A DNA stretch of 64,000 bases from Roseburia faecis (GCF_001406815.1 NZ_CVRR01000009.1:1-64000), one strand, 5' to 3'. Counted from the stretch's first letter, positions 25,070 through 34,605 are shown. The notes: generated by a model from the sequence alone, not told the origin. A program made the numbers and translations.

Positions 25070-25108
25070 ATCTCAGTCTTAGGAATAATCCTGAGATCTT
25101 TTTATTTT
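25070..25108 (+). terminator. Rho-independent terminator
   Basis: ATCTCAG and CTGAGAT pair across about 14 bases and are followed by CTTTTTATTTT, 40 bases after the lipoprotein stop. Confidence 0.75.
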
Positions 25109-25186
25109 GTAATAAATACTTGCTGTATTTGTCAACCGAAAATTCGGTCAACCGCTCATTGAAAACTAGGTCACTATAGACCAAGT

Positions 25187-25862
25187 TTGGCACCTGCAGC
25201 ATTACTGCCACAGGTGCAGTTACTATTTTACTACTGTTTCGAAGTCGGTTCCGTTGTTCCGCAGAGTTTCACGGAGCCTGTAGGAATCGCCTTCCATATC
25301 AATCAGATAAGCTTTGTATGTAAGCCTATCAACGATTGCACTTGTAATGGCGGCATCTTCGAAGATTTCGTCCCATCTCTCAAATGTAAGGTTTGAAGTA
25401 ATAATGGTTGATTTCTGGGATGCCCTTAATGAAAGGACTGTGAATAACAAATCAGTAGCTTCCCGATCAAAAGATATGTAACCAAACTCATCAGCTATGA
25501 TCAGATCGTATTTTTCAAAGCGTTTCTGATATGTGCGGAGTTTTTGCTTGCTATTACTTTCTTTTAGTTCTGTTACCAGATAAGGAATTGTTGTATACAG
25601 GACACGATAGCCCTGTTCACAGGCCTTTATTCCAAGTCCGATAGCCGTGTGCGTTTTCCCGGTTCCCGGATTGCCGGTCATAATGATGTTTTTTCCTTCT
25701 CTGATAAAATCCAGCGTACACAGCTCCGGTAGGCATTTTCGCATTCCTTCCGGGAGAAGATTCATTTCCAGATCTTCGATGTATTTTCGGTATGGAAATT
25801 TAGCCGCTTTGATTTTTCACTTAGGCGGTCTGTTTTTATATTTGCTTGTTTTAGTGACTCCT
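25187..25862 (-). mobile_element. istB: IS21-type element remnant: frameshifted istB
   Basis: The main minus frame (25765-25223) encodes an IstB-like AAA+ helper: Walker A TGNPGTGKTHTA, Walker B DLIIADEFGYI, and SNLTFERWDEIF, VDRLTYKAYLI. Upstream the natural N-terminal part appears in two frames, QANIKTDRLSEK then KAAKFPYRKYIEDLE, so a frameshift lies near 25815. The N-terminus is short for the family and no istA transposase gene is present. A hairpin (GCACCTG...CAGGTGC, 25190-25215) follows the gene and may mark the element end or its terminator. The remnant abuts the arabinan operon's GH43 gene. Confidence 0.8.
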
Positions 25863-25885
25863 CCTTATTCTTTCTGAAAATCATG

Positions 25886-26857
25886 TTAAAAGTTATTGCC
25901 ATAGTTAAAAACGGGTTCAGTTCTTGAATTCCATTTTATTTTCATCCGATAAACATGACGATTGTGATCATACAACGGATCACCTATAATTTCATCATAC
26001 TGTCTGGCATGATAAATCATTACATCATTACCTGTTTCATCTTTTACAAACGAATTATGTCCTGGTCCATATATTTGCTTATCAACATCAGTTTTCAAAA
26101 CAGGATTACATTCCTTCTTCCAAGCACGAGGATTCAAAATCTCTTCATTTTCGCCAATGCTCAGCATTCCCATACAATAGCATTCTCCCGTTTCACTTGC
26201 TGAATATGTCAAGAAAATCTTTCCATTATGTTTGATTACTGCCGGTCCTTCATTTACCCAAAAACCAACCCTTTCCCATTCATAATCAGGAGAGGATAAA
26301 AGTACTTGCGCTGTAGCAAGTTCTGTAGGAGACTTCATCTCTGCAATATACAAGTTAGATATTTTCTTACCGATATTTACTTTCTCAGCCCATACACAAT
26401 ATCTCTTACCTTTGTTTTCAAACACCGTCATATCCAATGAAAAATCATTGAAAGAAAAAGCATCAGTTGCCTTTACCATTCCAAGTTCTTTCCACGGATC
26501 ATTTAACGGATTCTGTCCTTCACACACTAACACATATGGTCTTATAGCCCATATATCATCAATATCTCCTCCTGCATAATAAATAAACCATTTATTGTCT
26601 AGATAATGAATCTCTGGTGCCCAAATATGCACGCTCATGATTCCCTTATCATGCTTTTTCCATATAGTTACTTCATCTGACTCTCTTAACCCGTTTAAAG
26701 TATTACTCCGTCGCAATACTATTCTGTCATACTCCGGCACGGAAGCTGTAAAATAATAGCTTCCATCCGAATGCCTATACACATATGGATCTGCACGCTG
26801 TCTAATAAATGGTTTATTGTACTCAGTTTCTATATAATTGTTCTTATTCATATTCAT
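25886..26857 (-). CDS. GH43 family arabinofuranosidase/xylosidase-type enzyme
   Basis: This is a 323-residue glycoside hydrolase with no signal peptide, so it acts inside the cell on imported oligosaccharides. The GH43 five-blade propeller residues are visible: catalytic base Asp in IRQRADPYVYR, pKa-modulating Asp in FSLDMTVFE and acid Glu in GFWVNEGPAV; GPGHNSFVKD is the conserved His blade. With GH51 and the ABC importer in the same gene set, removal of α-L-arabinofuranose from arabino-oligosaccharides is the best guess. It lies at the 3' end of the operon, against an IS21 remnant. Confidence 0.9.
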   Translation of the reverse strand: MNMNKNNYIETEYNKPFIRQRADPYVYRHSDGSYYFTASVPEYDRIVLRRSNTLNGLRESDEVTIWKKHDKGIMSVHIWAPEIHYLDNKWFIYYAGGDIDDIWAIRPYVLVCEGQNPLNDPWKELGMVKATDAFSFNDFSLDMTVFENKGKRYCVWAEKVNIGKKISNLYIAEMKSPTELATAQVLLSSPDYEWERVGFWVNEGPAVIKHNGKIFLTYSASETGECYCMGMLSIGENEEILNPRAWKKECNPVLKTDVDKQIYGPGHNSFVKDETGNDVMIYHARQYDEIIGDPLYDHNRHVYRMKIKWNSRTEPVFNYGNNF

Positions 26858-26894
26858 ATCTCCTTTATTCGCACAGGAAATATGAATACGGTAA

Positions 26895-27884
26895 TTATAA
26901 TGTATCTCTATCTAATATTTTGTGATTCAAATATATAGACTTAGGCGAATATACTTCTGATTCTATCTGTTGGATAAGTTCCACTACCGCAGTAGATGCA
27001 ACTCCCTCAACATTTGTCGAAACCGTTGTAAGTTTTGGAGAAATATATTGTAAAACACTGATATCATCAAATCCCATTAATCCAAAATCTTTTGGAATTT
27101 CATAGCCTTCCTTAGCAGCCCATTGCATTATCATCAATGCATAGCTGTCTCCTGAACAAAGAAAAGCGGTTCTTTTATCCAGATTATTTTTGCAAACTGT
27201 TTGCACTTCTTGTAAAAATTCATTTTTTCCAATTACATGCATATTTACATCTGGATACATCCCCATAGCATTTCTAAATCCCAATTCTCTCTGCTCATGC
27301 GTATAAGTATTTTTCACTTCTTTCATCTCAAGCGGAGGACAGATAAACAGAATCTTCTCATAGCCCTTTGATACAATATGTTTTACCGCATCCATGGTCG
27401 CAACCATTTCATTTACCTGTACAGTTGTAATCTTTTCTGATACCTGATTGCCAATACATACTACCGGAACATGCAGTGATAAGAGAAAATCTTCAAATTC
27501 TTTTCCTTTGTTTATTGGGTTAATCAATATCCCTTCCATTTGACGTTCAGCCAATCCCTGAATAAGTTTTTTCTCCCATTCAAGGCTATCATCACAAACT
27601 ACTATATTAGTAAAATATCCTCTTTTATCAGCCTCTTTATTAATAGTATTTAATGATTGTACAAAGTACATGTTTTCGATATTGATTGTTACAACCCCAA
27701 GTGACATTGTTCTTCCATGATTTAAGCTCCTAGCCAGAAGATTCGGGCGATAATTATTATCTTTAGCAACCTGCAATATTCGTTCCTTAGTGTCCTTTGA
27801 CACACTTCCACCATTTAAAGCTCTAAGAACTGTCGTTCTGGAAACACCACACTGCTCTGCTATCTGATTTACTGTAATTGCCAT
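26895..27884 (-). CDS. LacI-family transcriptional regulator of the arabinan operon
   Basis: This 329-residue repressor has an N-terminal HTH (TVNQIAEQCGVSRTTVLRAL, about 3-25) with a hinge-helix region (RPNLLARSLNHGRT), followed by a periplasmic-binding-like sensor domain (MSLGVVTINIEN...GLMGFDDISVLQYISPKLTT). It is encoded between the two hydrolases. Its probable operator is the palindrome TGTACACGTGTACA at 32700-32713, with CG at the centre as usual for LacI sites. The likely inducer is arabinose or an arabino-oligosaccharide. Confidence 0.93.
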   Translation of the reverse strand: MAITVNQIAEQCGVSRTTVLRALNGGSVSKDTKERILQVAKDNNYRPNLLARSLNHGRTMSLGVVTINIENMYFVQSLNTINKEADKRGYFTNIVVCDDSLEWEKKLIQGLAERQMEGILINPINKGKEFEDFLLSLHVPVVCIGNQVSEKITTVQVNEMVATMDAVKHIVSKGYEKILFICPPLEMKEVKNTYTHEQRELGFRNAMGMYPDVNMHVIGKNEFLQEVQTVCKNNLDKRTAFLCSGDSYALMIMQWAAKEGYEIPKDFGLMGFDDISVLQYISPKLTTVSTNVEGVASTAVVELIQQIESEVYSPKSIYLNHKILDRDTL

Positions 27885-27980
27885 ATCCGTACCCCCGTAT
27901 ATTTCTAGTCAGAGTATACCATAATCGCCTGTTATCATCAATGAACTCACGATTTTCTCAGGATTCACTATATATTCCTG

Positions 27981-29495
27981 TTACTGATTTATTCTTAATC
28001 TAACCACATTAAATGATAATGGTTTTAATACTACTTTCGCCTCCCCATTGCCCAGTTTCACATTGTCAACTGTTTCCGGTTTAACAGCATCATGCTGAAA
28101 TTGATTTGTCATTTTTTTATCTGCTGCTGTCATACCGATACTTTCGATTACACTATCTACTTCAAAATCCGACAATTGAAGTGACACTTTCTGTTTATTA
28201 TCTTCATCACGATTTACTGCAAAAAAGACTAACTCTCCATCCTCATCATTCCATACAACAATAAAATCTACATAAGGCACATTGTTAAATTCTTTACAGT
28301 CATATACTGGCCCAGTACTCGAGACATTTAAAACTATCCCCTTAGCGTAATTTGCGAAATAATAAAATGGATAATATATAGTCTGTAACCAATGCCCCCC
28401 ACCCTTTTCTGTCATAATACATGCACTTATATTAGTAAGAAGTGACTGGCATGCGATTTTAATTGCATCTGCATTTCTAATTATTACCATCTGCATCTCT
28501 GCAAACAATAACGCATCTTCAAGGGTGTAAATCTGTTCACTGATTGCGGGTGCTATCTGCCATGGTTTCTCATCAATTTCATTATTTACAGTATTGCTTG
28601 GCACAGCCCATACGCCCCACTCATCAACGCTAAACTTCATATCTTTTTTAGAACGTTTTTTTTGCTTGATAACCTGTGCAACAGATCTAATAGTATGAAT
28701 ATACTCTTCCATATCAACCGATTGTGCCAGAAAAGTTTTTGTTCCCTTTTCCTGTCCTGCATAATACTGATGCAGTGCCAGATAATCTGCAACATCATAA
28801 GTTTTATCCAATACTTCCATATCCCACTCAGGATATGTATCCATACTTGACAGAGAACTTCCGCATACAATCAGTTCAATATCAGGATCTATCAACTTCA
28901 TAACCTTTCCGGTCTCAGCCGCAATCTTTCCATACTCTTCCGCTGATTTGTGTCCTATCTGCCAGCTTCCGTCCATCTCATTCCCCAAACACCACATTTT
29001 TATTCCGTATGGCTCATCTACACCGTGAGATTTACGCATGTCACTATACTGTGTTCCGCTAGGAAAATTACAGTATTCAAGATAATGTGCAGCATCTTCA
29101 ACACCCCGTGTTCCTAAATTTACCGTAAAAATAGGATTAACATTTGTTTTTTTTGCCCATTTCATAAACTCATTTGTACCGAATTCATTTGTTTCAATTG
29201 ACCTCCATGCAAGATCAAGTTTATGCGGTCTCTTTTCTTTAGCCCCAACACCATCCTCCCAATGGTATGCAGAAACAAAATTACCACCTGGATAACGTAC
29301 TGTTGTTACATTCATTTCTTTTACGCGATCAATCACATCCTGCCTAAAGCCGTCTTCATCAGCATTCTTGTTGTCAGGTTCATATATTCCAGAATATATG
29401 ACTCTTCCCATATGCTCAAGAAAAGAGCCAAACAATCTAGAATCTACTCTGTCAATTTGAAATTCTTTATTACATACTACTTTTGTAGTTTCCAT
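27981..29495 (-). CDS. abfA: GH51 α-L-arabinofuranosidase
   Basis: This is an intracellular enzyme of about 504 residues that releases terminal arabinofuranose from arabino-oligosaccharides. GH51 marks: RLFGSFLEHMGRVIYSGIYE at the start, TVRYPGGNFVSAYHWEDGVG, acid/base Glu in WCLGNEMDG and nucleophile Glu in FSVDEWGVW. The C-terminal β-domain ends LKPLSFNVVRL. The length fits the family (about 500) and there is no signal peptide. I start at ATG 29495 (METTKVV); the TTG three codons earlier is possible. It follows the permease genes at once, so it shares their transcript. Confidence 0.95.
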   Translation of the reverse strand: METTKVVCNKEFQIDRVDSRLFGSFLEHMGRVIYSGIYEPDNKNADEDGFRQDVIDRVKEMNVTTVRYPGGNFVSAYHWEDGVGAKEKRPHKLDLAWRSIETNEFGTNEFMKWAKKTNVNPIFTVNLGTRGVEDAAHYLEYCNFPSGTQYSDMRKSHGVDEPYGIKMWCLGNEMDGSWQIGHKSAEEYGKIAAETGKVMKLIDPDIELIVCGSSLSSMDTYPEWDMEVLDKTYDVADYLALHQYYAGQEKGTKTFLAQSVDMEEYIHTIRSVAQVIKQKKRSKKDMKFSVDEWGVWAVPSNTVNNEIDEKPWQIAPAISEQIYTLEDALLFAEMQMVIIRNADAIKIACQSLLTNISACIMTEKGGGHWLQTIYYPFYYFANYAKGIVLNVSSTGPVYDCKEFNNVPYVDFIVVWNDEDGELVFFAVNRDEDNKQKVSLQLSDFEVDSVIESIGMTAADKKMTNQFQHDAVKPETVDNVKLGNGEAKVVLKPLSFNVVRLRINQ

Positions 29496-29507
29496 CTTCC
29501 TCAACTC

Positions 29508-30353
29508 CTATCCTTTTAATCCACCACTGCTCATGCCTTCAACAAAGTACTTCTGTCCAAACATATAAAGTACAAACATCGGCAGTAATGAAACAAGTGC
29601 TCCTGCAAAAGCAGCACCATATTCAATAGTATTTTGTCCTATAAATAATGCTAATCCATTTGCAAGTGTTCTCATTTCTGTACTGCTTGTAACAATCATC
29701 GGCCATAACAGATCATTCCAAGAGCCATTAACACTTAAAATAACCAATGTTATTACCGCTGGTTTTACCTGCGGAAGCATAATTTTCCAGAATATTCCAA
29801 ATTCCGACAGGCCATCAATTCTGGCTGCCTCTGCCATTTCTTTCGGTATCCCCGTAAACGCAGCTCTCATCATAAATATTGAACCAGCAACTGCCACTCT
29901 CGGAATTATAAGTCCCCAATAAGTGTCATACATTCCCATCTTGTATACAACAAGGAATAACGGAACCATAATTACCTGAAAAGGAACCATCATTGTTGCC
30001 AATGTCATCAAAAATGTTCCTGTTTTACCTTTAAATTCGTAAAATGCATATGCATATCCAGCCATACTATTTACGACAACAGCTAAAGCAGTTGTTACAC
30101 CTGCATATATTACAGAGTTTGCAATATAACGAATAATGTTAATTCGCCCCTGCACGTCCACAAAGTTTTCAAGTGTAAATGTTTTAGGAATAAATGTAGG
30201 TGGCCATGAAATGATCTCTCTTTCTGTCTTGAAAGCACTAAATGTCATCCAAATGACCGGCACTAAAACCAGCAAAGCAATTATGATCAATATCAAAGCA
30301 ACCGGTACATTAAAGAATACTTTCCCAATACTTATCGTCTTTTTCTTTTTCAT
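29508..30353 (-). CDS. carbohydrate ABC transporter permease (MalG type)
   Basis: This is a 281-residue inner subunit of the arabino-oligosaccharide importer with six predicted helices. The ATPase-contact EAA loop is AEAARIDGLSEFGIFWKIML. The C-terminus FVEGMSSGGLKG is typical of MalG-type subunits. It is four bases downstream of its partner permease. No ATPase is encoded here, so a shared MsmX-like ATPase is presumed. Confidence 0.94.
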   Translation of the reverse strand: MKKKKTISIGKVFFNVPVALILIIIALLVLVPVIWMTFSAFKTEREIISWPPTFIPKTFTLENFVDVQGRINIIRYIANSVIYAGVTTALAVVVNSMAGYAYAFYEFKGKTGTFLMTLATMMVPFQVIMVPLFLVVYKMGMYDTYWGLIIPRVAVAGSIFMMRAAFTGIPKEMAEAARIDGLSEFGIFWKIMLPQVKPAVITLVILSVNGSWNDLLWPMIVTSSTEMRTLANGLALFIGQNTIEYGAAFAGALVSLLPMFVLYMFGQKYFVEGMSSGGLKG

Positions 30354-30357
30354 ACCG

Positions 30358-31242
30358 TTAGTCCTCCTTTACCATTCTTCTATACATCAAGACAGTAATG
30401 AACATAATAATAATGAAAAGTACTACCGACATTGCCGATGCATATCCCATGCTTGAATTTGATGAAAACGCTCTTGAATATATATAACTAACAGTTGACT
30501 CTGTAGTATAATTTGGTCCACCGTTTGTCGTTACATATATGATATCAAAAATCTGAAGAGCACCTGCAAATCTGGTCATCATGATATACCAGAATGTAGG
30601 CCGTATGGAAGGAACTGTTATATGTAAAAACTGAAGAATTTTTCCCGCCCCATCCATTTGAGCTGCTTCAAATAATGAAGGTGATACCTGCTGGATTGCA
30701 GTAACATATATTATTGTCGAAATACCAAAGCTTCTCCATATTGATATAAACGAGATTACAAATATTGTAAGTCCCGGAGTATTCATAAAATTAATTTTTC
30801 CTAATCCCATTGACTGTAAAGCAGCCGTTATAAAGCCTATATTTGAATGTAAAATCATTCTCCACATAATACCTATTACAGTTGCAGAACAAATAACAGG
30901 GAGAAAGTACACTGCACGTAAAAACTTATTTCTCTTATTATTTTTGCTAATAAATGCTGCTATTACCAAGGCCCCTAATACTTGCACAGGTACCTCAATG
31001 CCTGTAAAAATCGCAGTAACCTTTAAACTGTTTATAAAGCGTGGATCATGAAATGCTTCTACAAAATTATCCCATCCTACGAATGTAGCATGATTCATCG
31101 TAATAGGGACATCAAAAAAGCTTAAACCAAATGCCATAATTAAGGGAATTATATTGAATAATATCAATAAAATTATTGAAGGAGCGATAAAAACATATGC
31201 ACTTCTGGATGGTCTATTCCAATACTTTCTTATTTTTTCCAT
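30358..31242 (-). CDS. sugar ABC transporter permease (MalF type)
   Basis: This is a 294-residue membrane subunit with six helices (SAYVFIAPSIILLILFNIIP at the start). The EAA loop is LFEAAQMDGAGKILQFLHIT, followed by the conserved VPSIRPT. It pairs with the MalG-type permease downstream and the lipoprotein binding protein upstream, separated from the latter by a stable stem-loop (31265-31297) that may protect the 5' part of the mRNA. Confidence 0.94.
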   Translation of the reverse strand: MEKIRKYWNRPSRSAYVFIAPSIILLILFNIIPLIMAFGLSFFDVPITMNHATFVGWDNFVEAFHDPRFINSLKVTAIFTGIEVPVQVLGALVIAAFISKNNKRNKFLRAVYFLPVICSATVIGIMWRMILHSNIGFITAALQSMGLGKINFMNTPGLTIFVISFISIWRSFGISTIIYVTAIQQVSPSLFEAAQMDGAGKILQFLHITVPSIRPTFWYIMMTRFAGALQIFDIIYVTTNGGPNYTTESTVSYIYSRAFSSNSSMGYASAMSVVLFIIIMFITVLMYRRMVKED

Positions 31243-31264
31243 CTATTACTTCAACCTTTCTATT

Positions 31265-31297
31265 GAAAGGGCGACCTTTTATTAAAGCCGCCCCTTC
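31265..31297 (-). promoter_or_regulatory. intercistronic stem-loop
   Basis: GAAAGGGCGACC and GCCGCCCCTTC pair over about 11 bases around a ten-base loop. On the minus strand no T tract follows, so an mRNA-stabilising or partial-attenuation hairpin is more likely than a terminator. It lies between the binding-protein gene and the permeases, where expression is usually stepped down. Confidence 0.6.
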
Positions 31298-31318
31298 TTT
31301 TGCTATTTATGTTTCCTG

Positions 31319-32620
31319 CTATTTGTTGTATTTATCAACTATCTTCTGGGTCGATTTCTGAGCTTTTGCTAACGCATCTTCAACCGATGAATTACCAAAT
31401 GCCACCGAGTTGATCATCTCTGGAATAACATCTGATAATACAGAATTAATGCCAGGGAAGTTTGAATCAACTATAAAATCTGTAGGAGCTTCCGGATTAG
31501 CTGCCGACATGGCGCTCAGTTTCTTATTAGCCTTATATTCTTTGTTATTTTGAACTGAATATGTATATGCCGGGAATCCATTCTGAAGAGACCACTCTAA
31601 AGCAGGACTGCTTCCATCTTTATCCTGGGTATTCCACCACTTGATGAATTTATAAGCAGCTTCTTTTTCGGCATCACTTGCTGCTGTTGTAATACCAAAT
31701 CCAATAACCTCAACAGAATTCATATCTCCTGCATCGCCCTGTGGAATAAGCCCGATACCATAATCCACCCCGGCAGTGTCAAGTCCTGCTGTTACCCAAG
31801 GACCTCCAACAGTAATTCCAACCTGTCCTGCACTCATCATTGAATCCGTATCTGCTTCAAGAGGATTATCGCCATCGTCCACCATATCTTTGTACATGTT
31901 AAGGAAATTCTCATATCCCGCATTATTTTCAAAATTAGCCTTCCACGTTCCATTATCATCAGTAACAGCCAATCCCCCAAATCTCTGCATAATGTGTGCA
32001 ATTTGGTAGGCATAATCATAAGAAATTCCTGAGCCGTAAATATTTTTGGTTGAATCAGAAATCTTTGCTGCATCCTGCTGCCACTCATCCCATGATGTAG
32101 GAGGTGTCTCAGGGTCAAGACCAGCCTTTTTAAACAGATCTTTGTTCCAGTACATATAGTATCCAACTACCTGGAATGGGACGAAATATGTTTTATCACC
32201 ATCAGAACAATAATCCAAATATGACTGAATAAAATCATCCTTATTCAAATCTGTCTTATCAAACACATCACTAACATCCTGCAAATAGTCCCCATATGTA
32301 AATCTGTAAGCACTTGAGCTAAGAATCATTGTTGGCCCTTCGCCAGCTGCAAATGCTGTTGATAACTGGCTGTCAAAATCTGATGAAATATCCATCTTTA
32401 CTTTGATTCCATCAGTATTTTCCTTATTAAATTTATCAACCATCTTTACCAGCATATCTCCATCAGCTCCGGTAAAGCTATTCCAGAAAGTAACTGTTGT
32501 CCCTTTTGATGAATCTGATTTCTTATTTTTTGCATTACCTGTTGATCCACCACAGGCTACAAGTGATGTAACCATCATTGCCGCCAATCCCAATGCCATA
32601 AACTTTTTAAACTTATTCAT
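31319..32620 (-). CDS. sugar ABC transporter solute-binding lipoprotein
   Basis: This is a 433-residue extracellular binding protein of family 1. The lipoprotein signal is MNKFKKFMALGLAAMMVTSL with lipobox VACGG. The mature protein has the usual pattern: TVTFWNSFTGADGDMLVKMV, KDLFKKAGLDPETPPTSWDE and VGITVGGPWVTAGLDTAG. It delivers arabino-oligosaccharides to the two permeases downstream (substrate inferred from GH43/GH51). The start is ATG 32620; the upstream frame to 32647 precedes the SD GGAGG. It is driven by the promoter at 32753-32730. Confidence 0.94.
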   Translation of the reverse strand: MNKFKKFMALGLAAMMVTSLVACGGSTGNAKNKKSDSSKGTTVTFWNSFTGADGDMLVKMVDKFNKENTDGIKVKMDISSDFDSQLSTAFAAGEGPTMILSSSAYRFTYGDYLQDVSDVFDKTDLNKDDFIQSYLDYCSDGDKTYFVPFQVVGYYMYWNKDLFKKAGLDPETPPTSWDEWQQDAAKISDSTKNIYGSGISYDYAYQIAHIMQRFGGLAVTDDNGTWKANFENNAGYENFLNMYKDMVDDGDNPLEADTDSMMSAGQVGITVGGPWVTAGLDTAGVDYGIGLIPQGDAGDMNSVEVIGFGITTAASDAEKEAAYKFIKWWNTQDKDGSSPALEWSLQNGFPAYTYSVQNNKEYKANKKLSAMSAANPEAPTDFIVDSNFPGINSVLSDVIPEMINSVAFGNSSVEDALAKAQKSTQKIVDKYNK

Positions 32621-32699
32621 ATATCCTCCATTCTGAAATATGTCCAATTATTCTACTTCGTCAAGCAAATAACCTTCAACTATTCTTGCTGCGTCGTGT

Positions 32700-32758
32700 T
32701 GTACACGTGTACATTTATCTTGTAAATTAAATATATTACCTGTTCTTGTTAATGTCAA
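32700..32758 (-). promoter_or_regulatory. promoter and LacI-type operator of the arabinan operon
   Basis: On the minus strand TTGACA (32758-32753), 17 bases, then TATATT (32735-32730). The perfect palindrome TGTACACGTGTACA (32700-32713) covers the first transcribed bases, a classical repressor position. An imperfect copy, TGTACTCGTGTTCA, lies upstream at 32833-32846, centre to centre 133 bases away, suitable for looping by a tetrameric LacI protein. Confidence 0.82.
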
Positions 32759-32879
32759 TATTCTTTTGCATTTTTGTCTGTAGTGTCATATTTCCAATTA
32801 TTTTTTTGTGCATTTTTACTATTTGCAATATTTGTACTCGTGTTCATTTCAGAAAATTAAAATCTCTGTGTAAAGTATT

Positions 32880-33205
32880 ATATTATTCTTCGCAATATTC
32901 TAGGAAAATGCATCCATATTTGCCTGCTTATAAACATCATACGATTTTTGCTTCGACATCCACAGGTGTCAGTTTAAACAGCACACAATCAAAAACTATA
33001 TATATAACAACTGACTGACCAAAAAAGATAGTACAAGATGGGTATCAGATGCTTCTGATTCAATAGTATAGTCTTATTTTCGTCACCACCACGCTTGAAA
33101 TATGCCCTGACTTGAGCTCACGAAAACTGAAATGAAATTGATTGAATAATTATTCTCCTGAGAATTTCCTGATTATTTTATACTATATAGAAAACGAATA
33201 TTTTT
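32880..33205 (-). pseudogene. decayed second blaR1-type locus
   Basis: Short blocks match the BlaR1 region at 22.7-23.8 kb in the same order: 32898-32945 shares AATGCATCCATA, TGCCTG and TTATAAACATCATACG with 22750-22785; 32965-32985 shares CACAGGTGTCAGTT-AAACAG with 23634-23655; then a TATATATA block. At 33133-33205 the sequence matches the promoter region beside blaI at 24395-24470 (TTTTATACTATATAGA-AA-GAAT). No open frame remains. The gap 32847-33316 holds no other gene that I can support. Confidence 0.55.
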
Positions 33206-33316
33206 AGAATTGATTATGTAGATTGCGGTTTGAAATTTTCCAGATGGTTTACTGCATACCTACAACAGGGAACGCTCCCCGTTTGCAGTAATTCCACTGG
33301 AAAAGTAACCGCCTGT

Positions 33317-34081
33317 TTACTCCTCGATTCCGGCAAGTGCCGTCAGTTTTTCCTTTGTAAAATGATTAAAGACCGCAATCGTACGCCCTACAAGGATCAC
33401 GGCAAGCACCGTTCCGATCCCGATACCATGCAACCGCCCGGTGCAGACCAGGCTGATCACAATCGTAATTGTCACGTTGAGCACATCAAAACAGTTCTTC
33501 GTAAATCCGACACTTCTGTGAATACAATCCGCAATCGCCTGTACGATTCCATCGCCAGGATTCGGGACAATCCGCATATTCAAAGACATTGCTGCACCGA
33601 TTCCTGTACAGAGCAGGGCAAGAAGCAATACGAGCAACCGCTGCACCATAACCGGTGCTGTCATATTTCCTTCCGGAAATGCCGGCAAAACCGATGAAAA
33701 CACATTTAAAAACCGCGTAAACACGATGCTGAGTGGAATCTGCAAAATGTCCATAACAAAAATAAGCTTCCGGTTCATCCGGTTTGCATGTTTCAGTAAA
33801 TCTTCCGTGCCGTTTTCTGTCTCCCGAAGTGACTTTTCCACCCTTTTTTCATACTGCTTTTCCCGGATATTGTGCAAAACCAGTTCCAGTATTACGAAAA
33901 TTGTGTATAACACAAGTGTTGTATTTCCGAAATTGTGATGTGTGATCTCCGATACGCTGTAAGATACCGAAATGATTGGAGATACGCCAAGTCCCGCTTT
34001 CGTATTCAGGGTAAGACCCATCGCCAGGATTAATAATCCTGCAATATAGATCAATACACGATAGATCATTGATTTTTTCAT
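33317..34081 (-). CDS. YczE/YyaS-like (DUF6198) membrane protein
   Basis: This is a 254-residue integral membrane protein with five to six helices. The family signature is at the start, YRVLIYIAGLLILAMGLTLN and TKAGLGVSPIISVSYSVSEI, and again mid-protein, MRIVPNPGDGIVQAIADC. A charged cytoplasmic loop (about 75-105) separates the two halves. Function is unknown; relatives are loosely linked to membrane stress or transport. It is divergent from the GntR gene, so the GntR operator region may affect both. Confidence 0.87.
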   Translation of the reverse strand: MKKSMIYRVLIYIAGLLILAMGLTLNTKAGLGVSPIISVSYSVSEITHHNFGNTTLVLYTIFVILELVLHNIREKQYEKRVEKSLRETENGTEDLLKHANRMNRKLIFVMDILQIPLSIVFTRFLNVFSSVLPAFPEGNMTAPVMVQRLLVLLLALLCTGIGAAMSLNMRIVPNPGDGIVQAIADCIHRSVGFTKNCFDVLNVTITIVISLVCTGRLHGIGIGTVLAVILVGRTIAVFNHFTKEKLTALAGIEE

Positions 34082-34162
34082 AGAATAATTTCCCTTTCTT
34101 CTATAACCTATTATGCACTTTTTTATTTATTTTTCAATGCCTAAGATTCCTTCTTGTTTTAC

Positions 34163-34201
34163 TTGACATTTTGTATTGTTTGTATTATTGTAGCTAATAC
34201 A
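34163..34201 (+). promoter_or_regulatory. promoter and dyad operator of the GntR operon
   Basis: TTGACA (34163-34168) and TATTGT (34186-34191) are 17 bases apart. TGTATTA-ttgtagc-TAATACA (34181-34201) overlaps the -10, a good site for autorepression by the GntR protein. Confidence 0.72.
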
Positions 34202-34234
34202 AAATACTGTATGATATTTACGGAAGGAGAAAAC

Positions 34235-34600
34235 ATGGTAATTTCCATCAATGATGCCTCCGAGATTCCGATCTACCAGCAGATCCGCAATCAGATCGTG
34301 CTCGGCATTTCGGACGGGCGGCTTGCTCCGGGCGAACAACTTCCCACCGTGCGGGCACTGGCAGAGGAGATCGGTATCAACTCCATGACCGTCAGCAAAG
34401 CCTACACCCTCTTAAAACAGGAGGGCTACATCTACACCGACCGCAGAAGCGGTGCCCGCGTGCGGCAGGAATTTGAAACGAATAAAGAATTGTCGGAAAA
34501 ATCCCAGGAACTGCTGCGCCAGATCATTTCCGAAGCGAAAGTAAGCGGCATGACGCAGACAGAATTTTTCGACTTATGCAAACGCATCTATAAGGGGTGA
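34235..34600 (+). CDS. GntR-family (YtrA-type) transcriptional regulator
   Basis: This 121-residue regulator is a GntR winged helix (EIPIYQQIRNQIVLGISDGR, LAPGEQLPTVRALAEEIGIN, SMTVSKAYTLLKQEGYI) followed by only a short helical tail, as in the YtrA subfamily. I start at ATG 34235, with GGAAGGAG upstream; the longer frame to 34154 runs through the promoter. It overlaps the membrane gene downstream. YtrA-type proteins usually repress their own operon, and the dyad at 34181-34201 fits. Confidence 0.93.
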   Translation: MVISINDASEIPIYQQIRNQIVLGISDGRLAPGEQLPTVRALAEEIGINSMTVSKAYTLLKQEGYIYTDRRSGARVRQEFETNKELSEKSQELLRQIISEAKVSGMTQTEFFDLCKRIYKG

Positions 34601-34605
34601 TTGTT

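Noticed and set aside
33243-33285. Long hairpin TACTGCA...TGCAGTA with an inner ACGGGGA/TCCCTGT stem
   Set aside because: No T tract follows on either strand and loops are irregular; I cannot say whether it is a terminator or part of the decayed locus.
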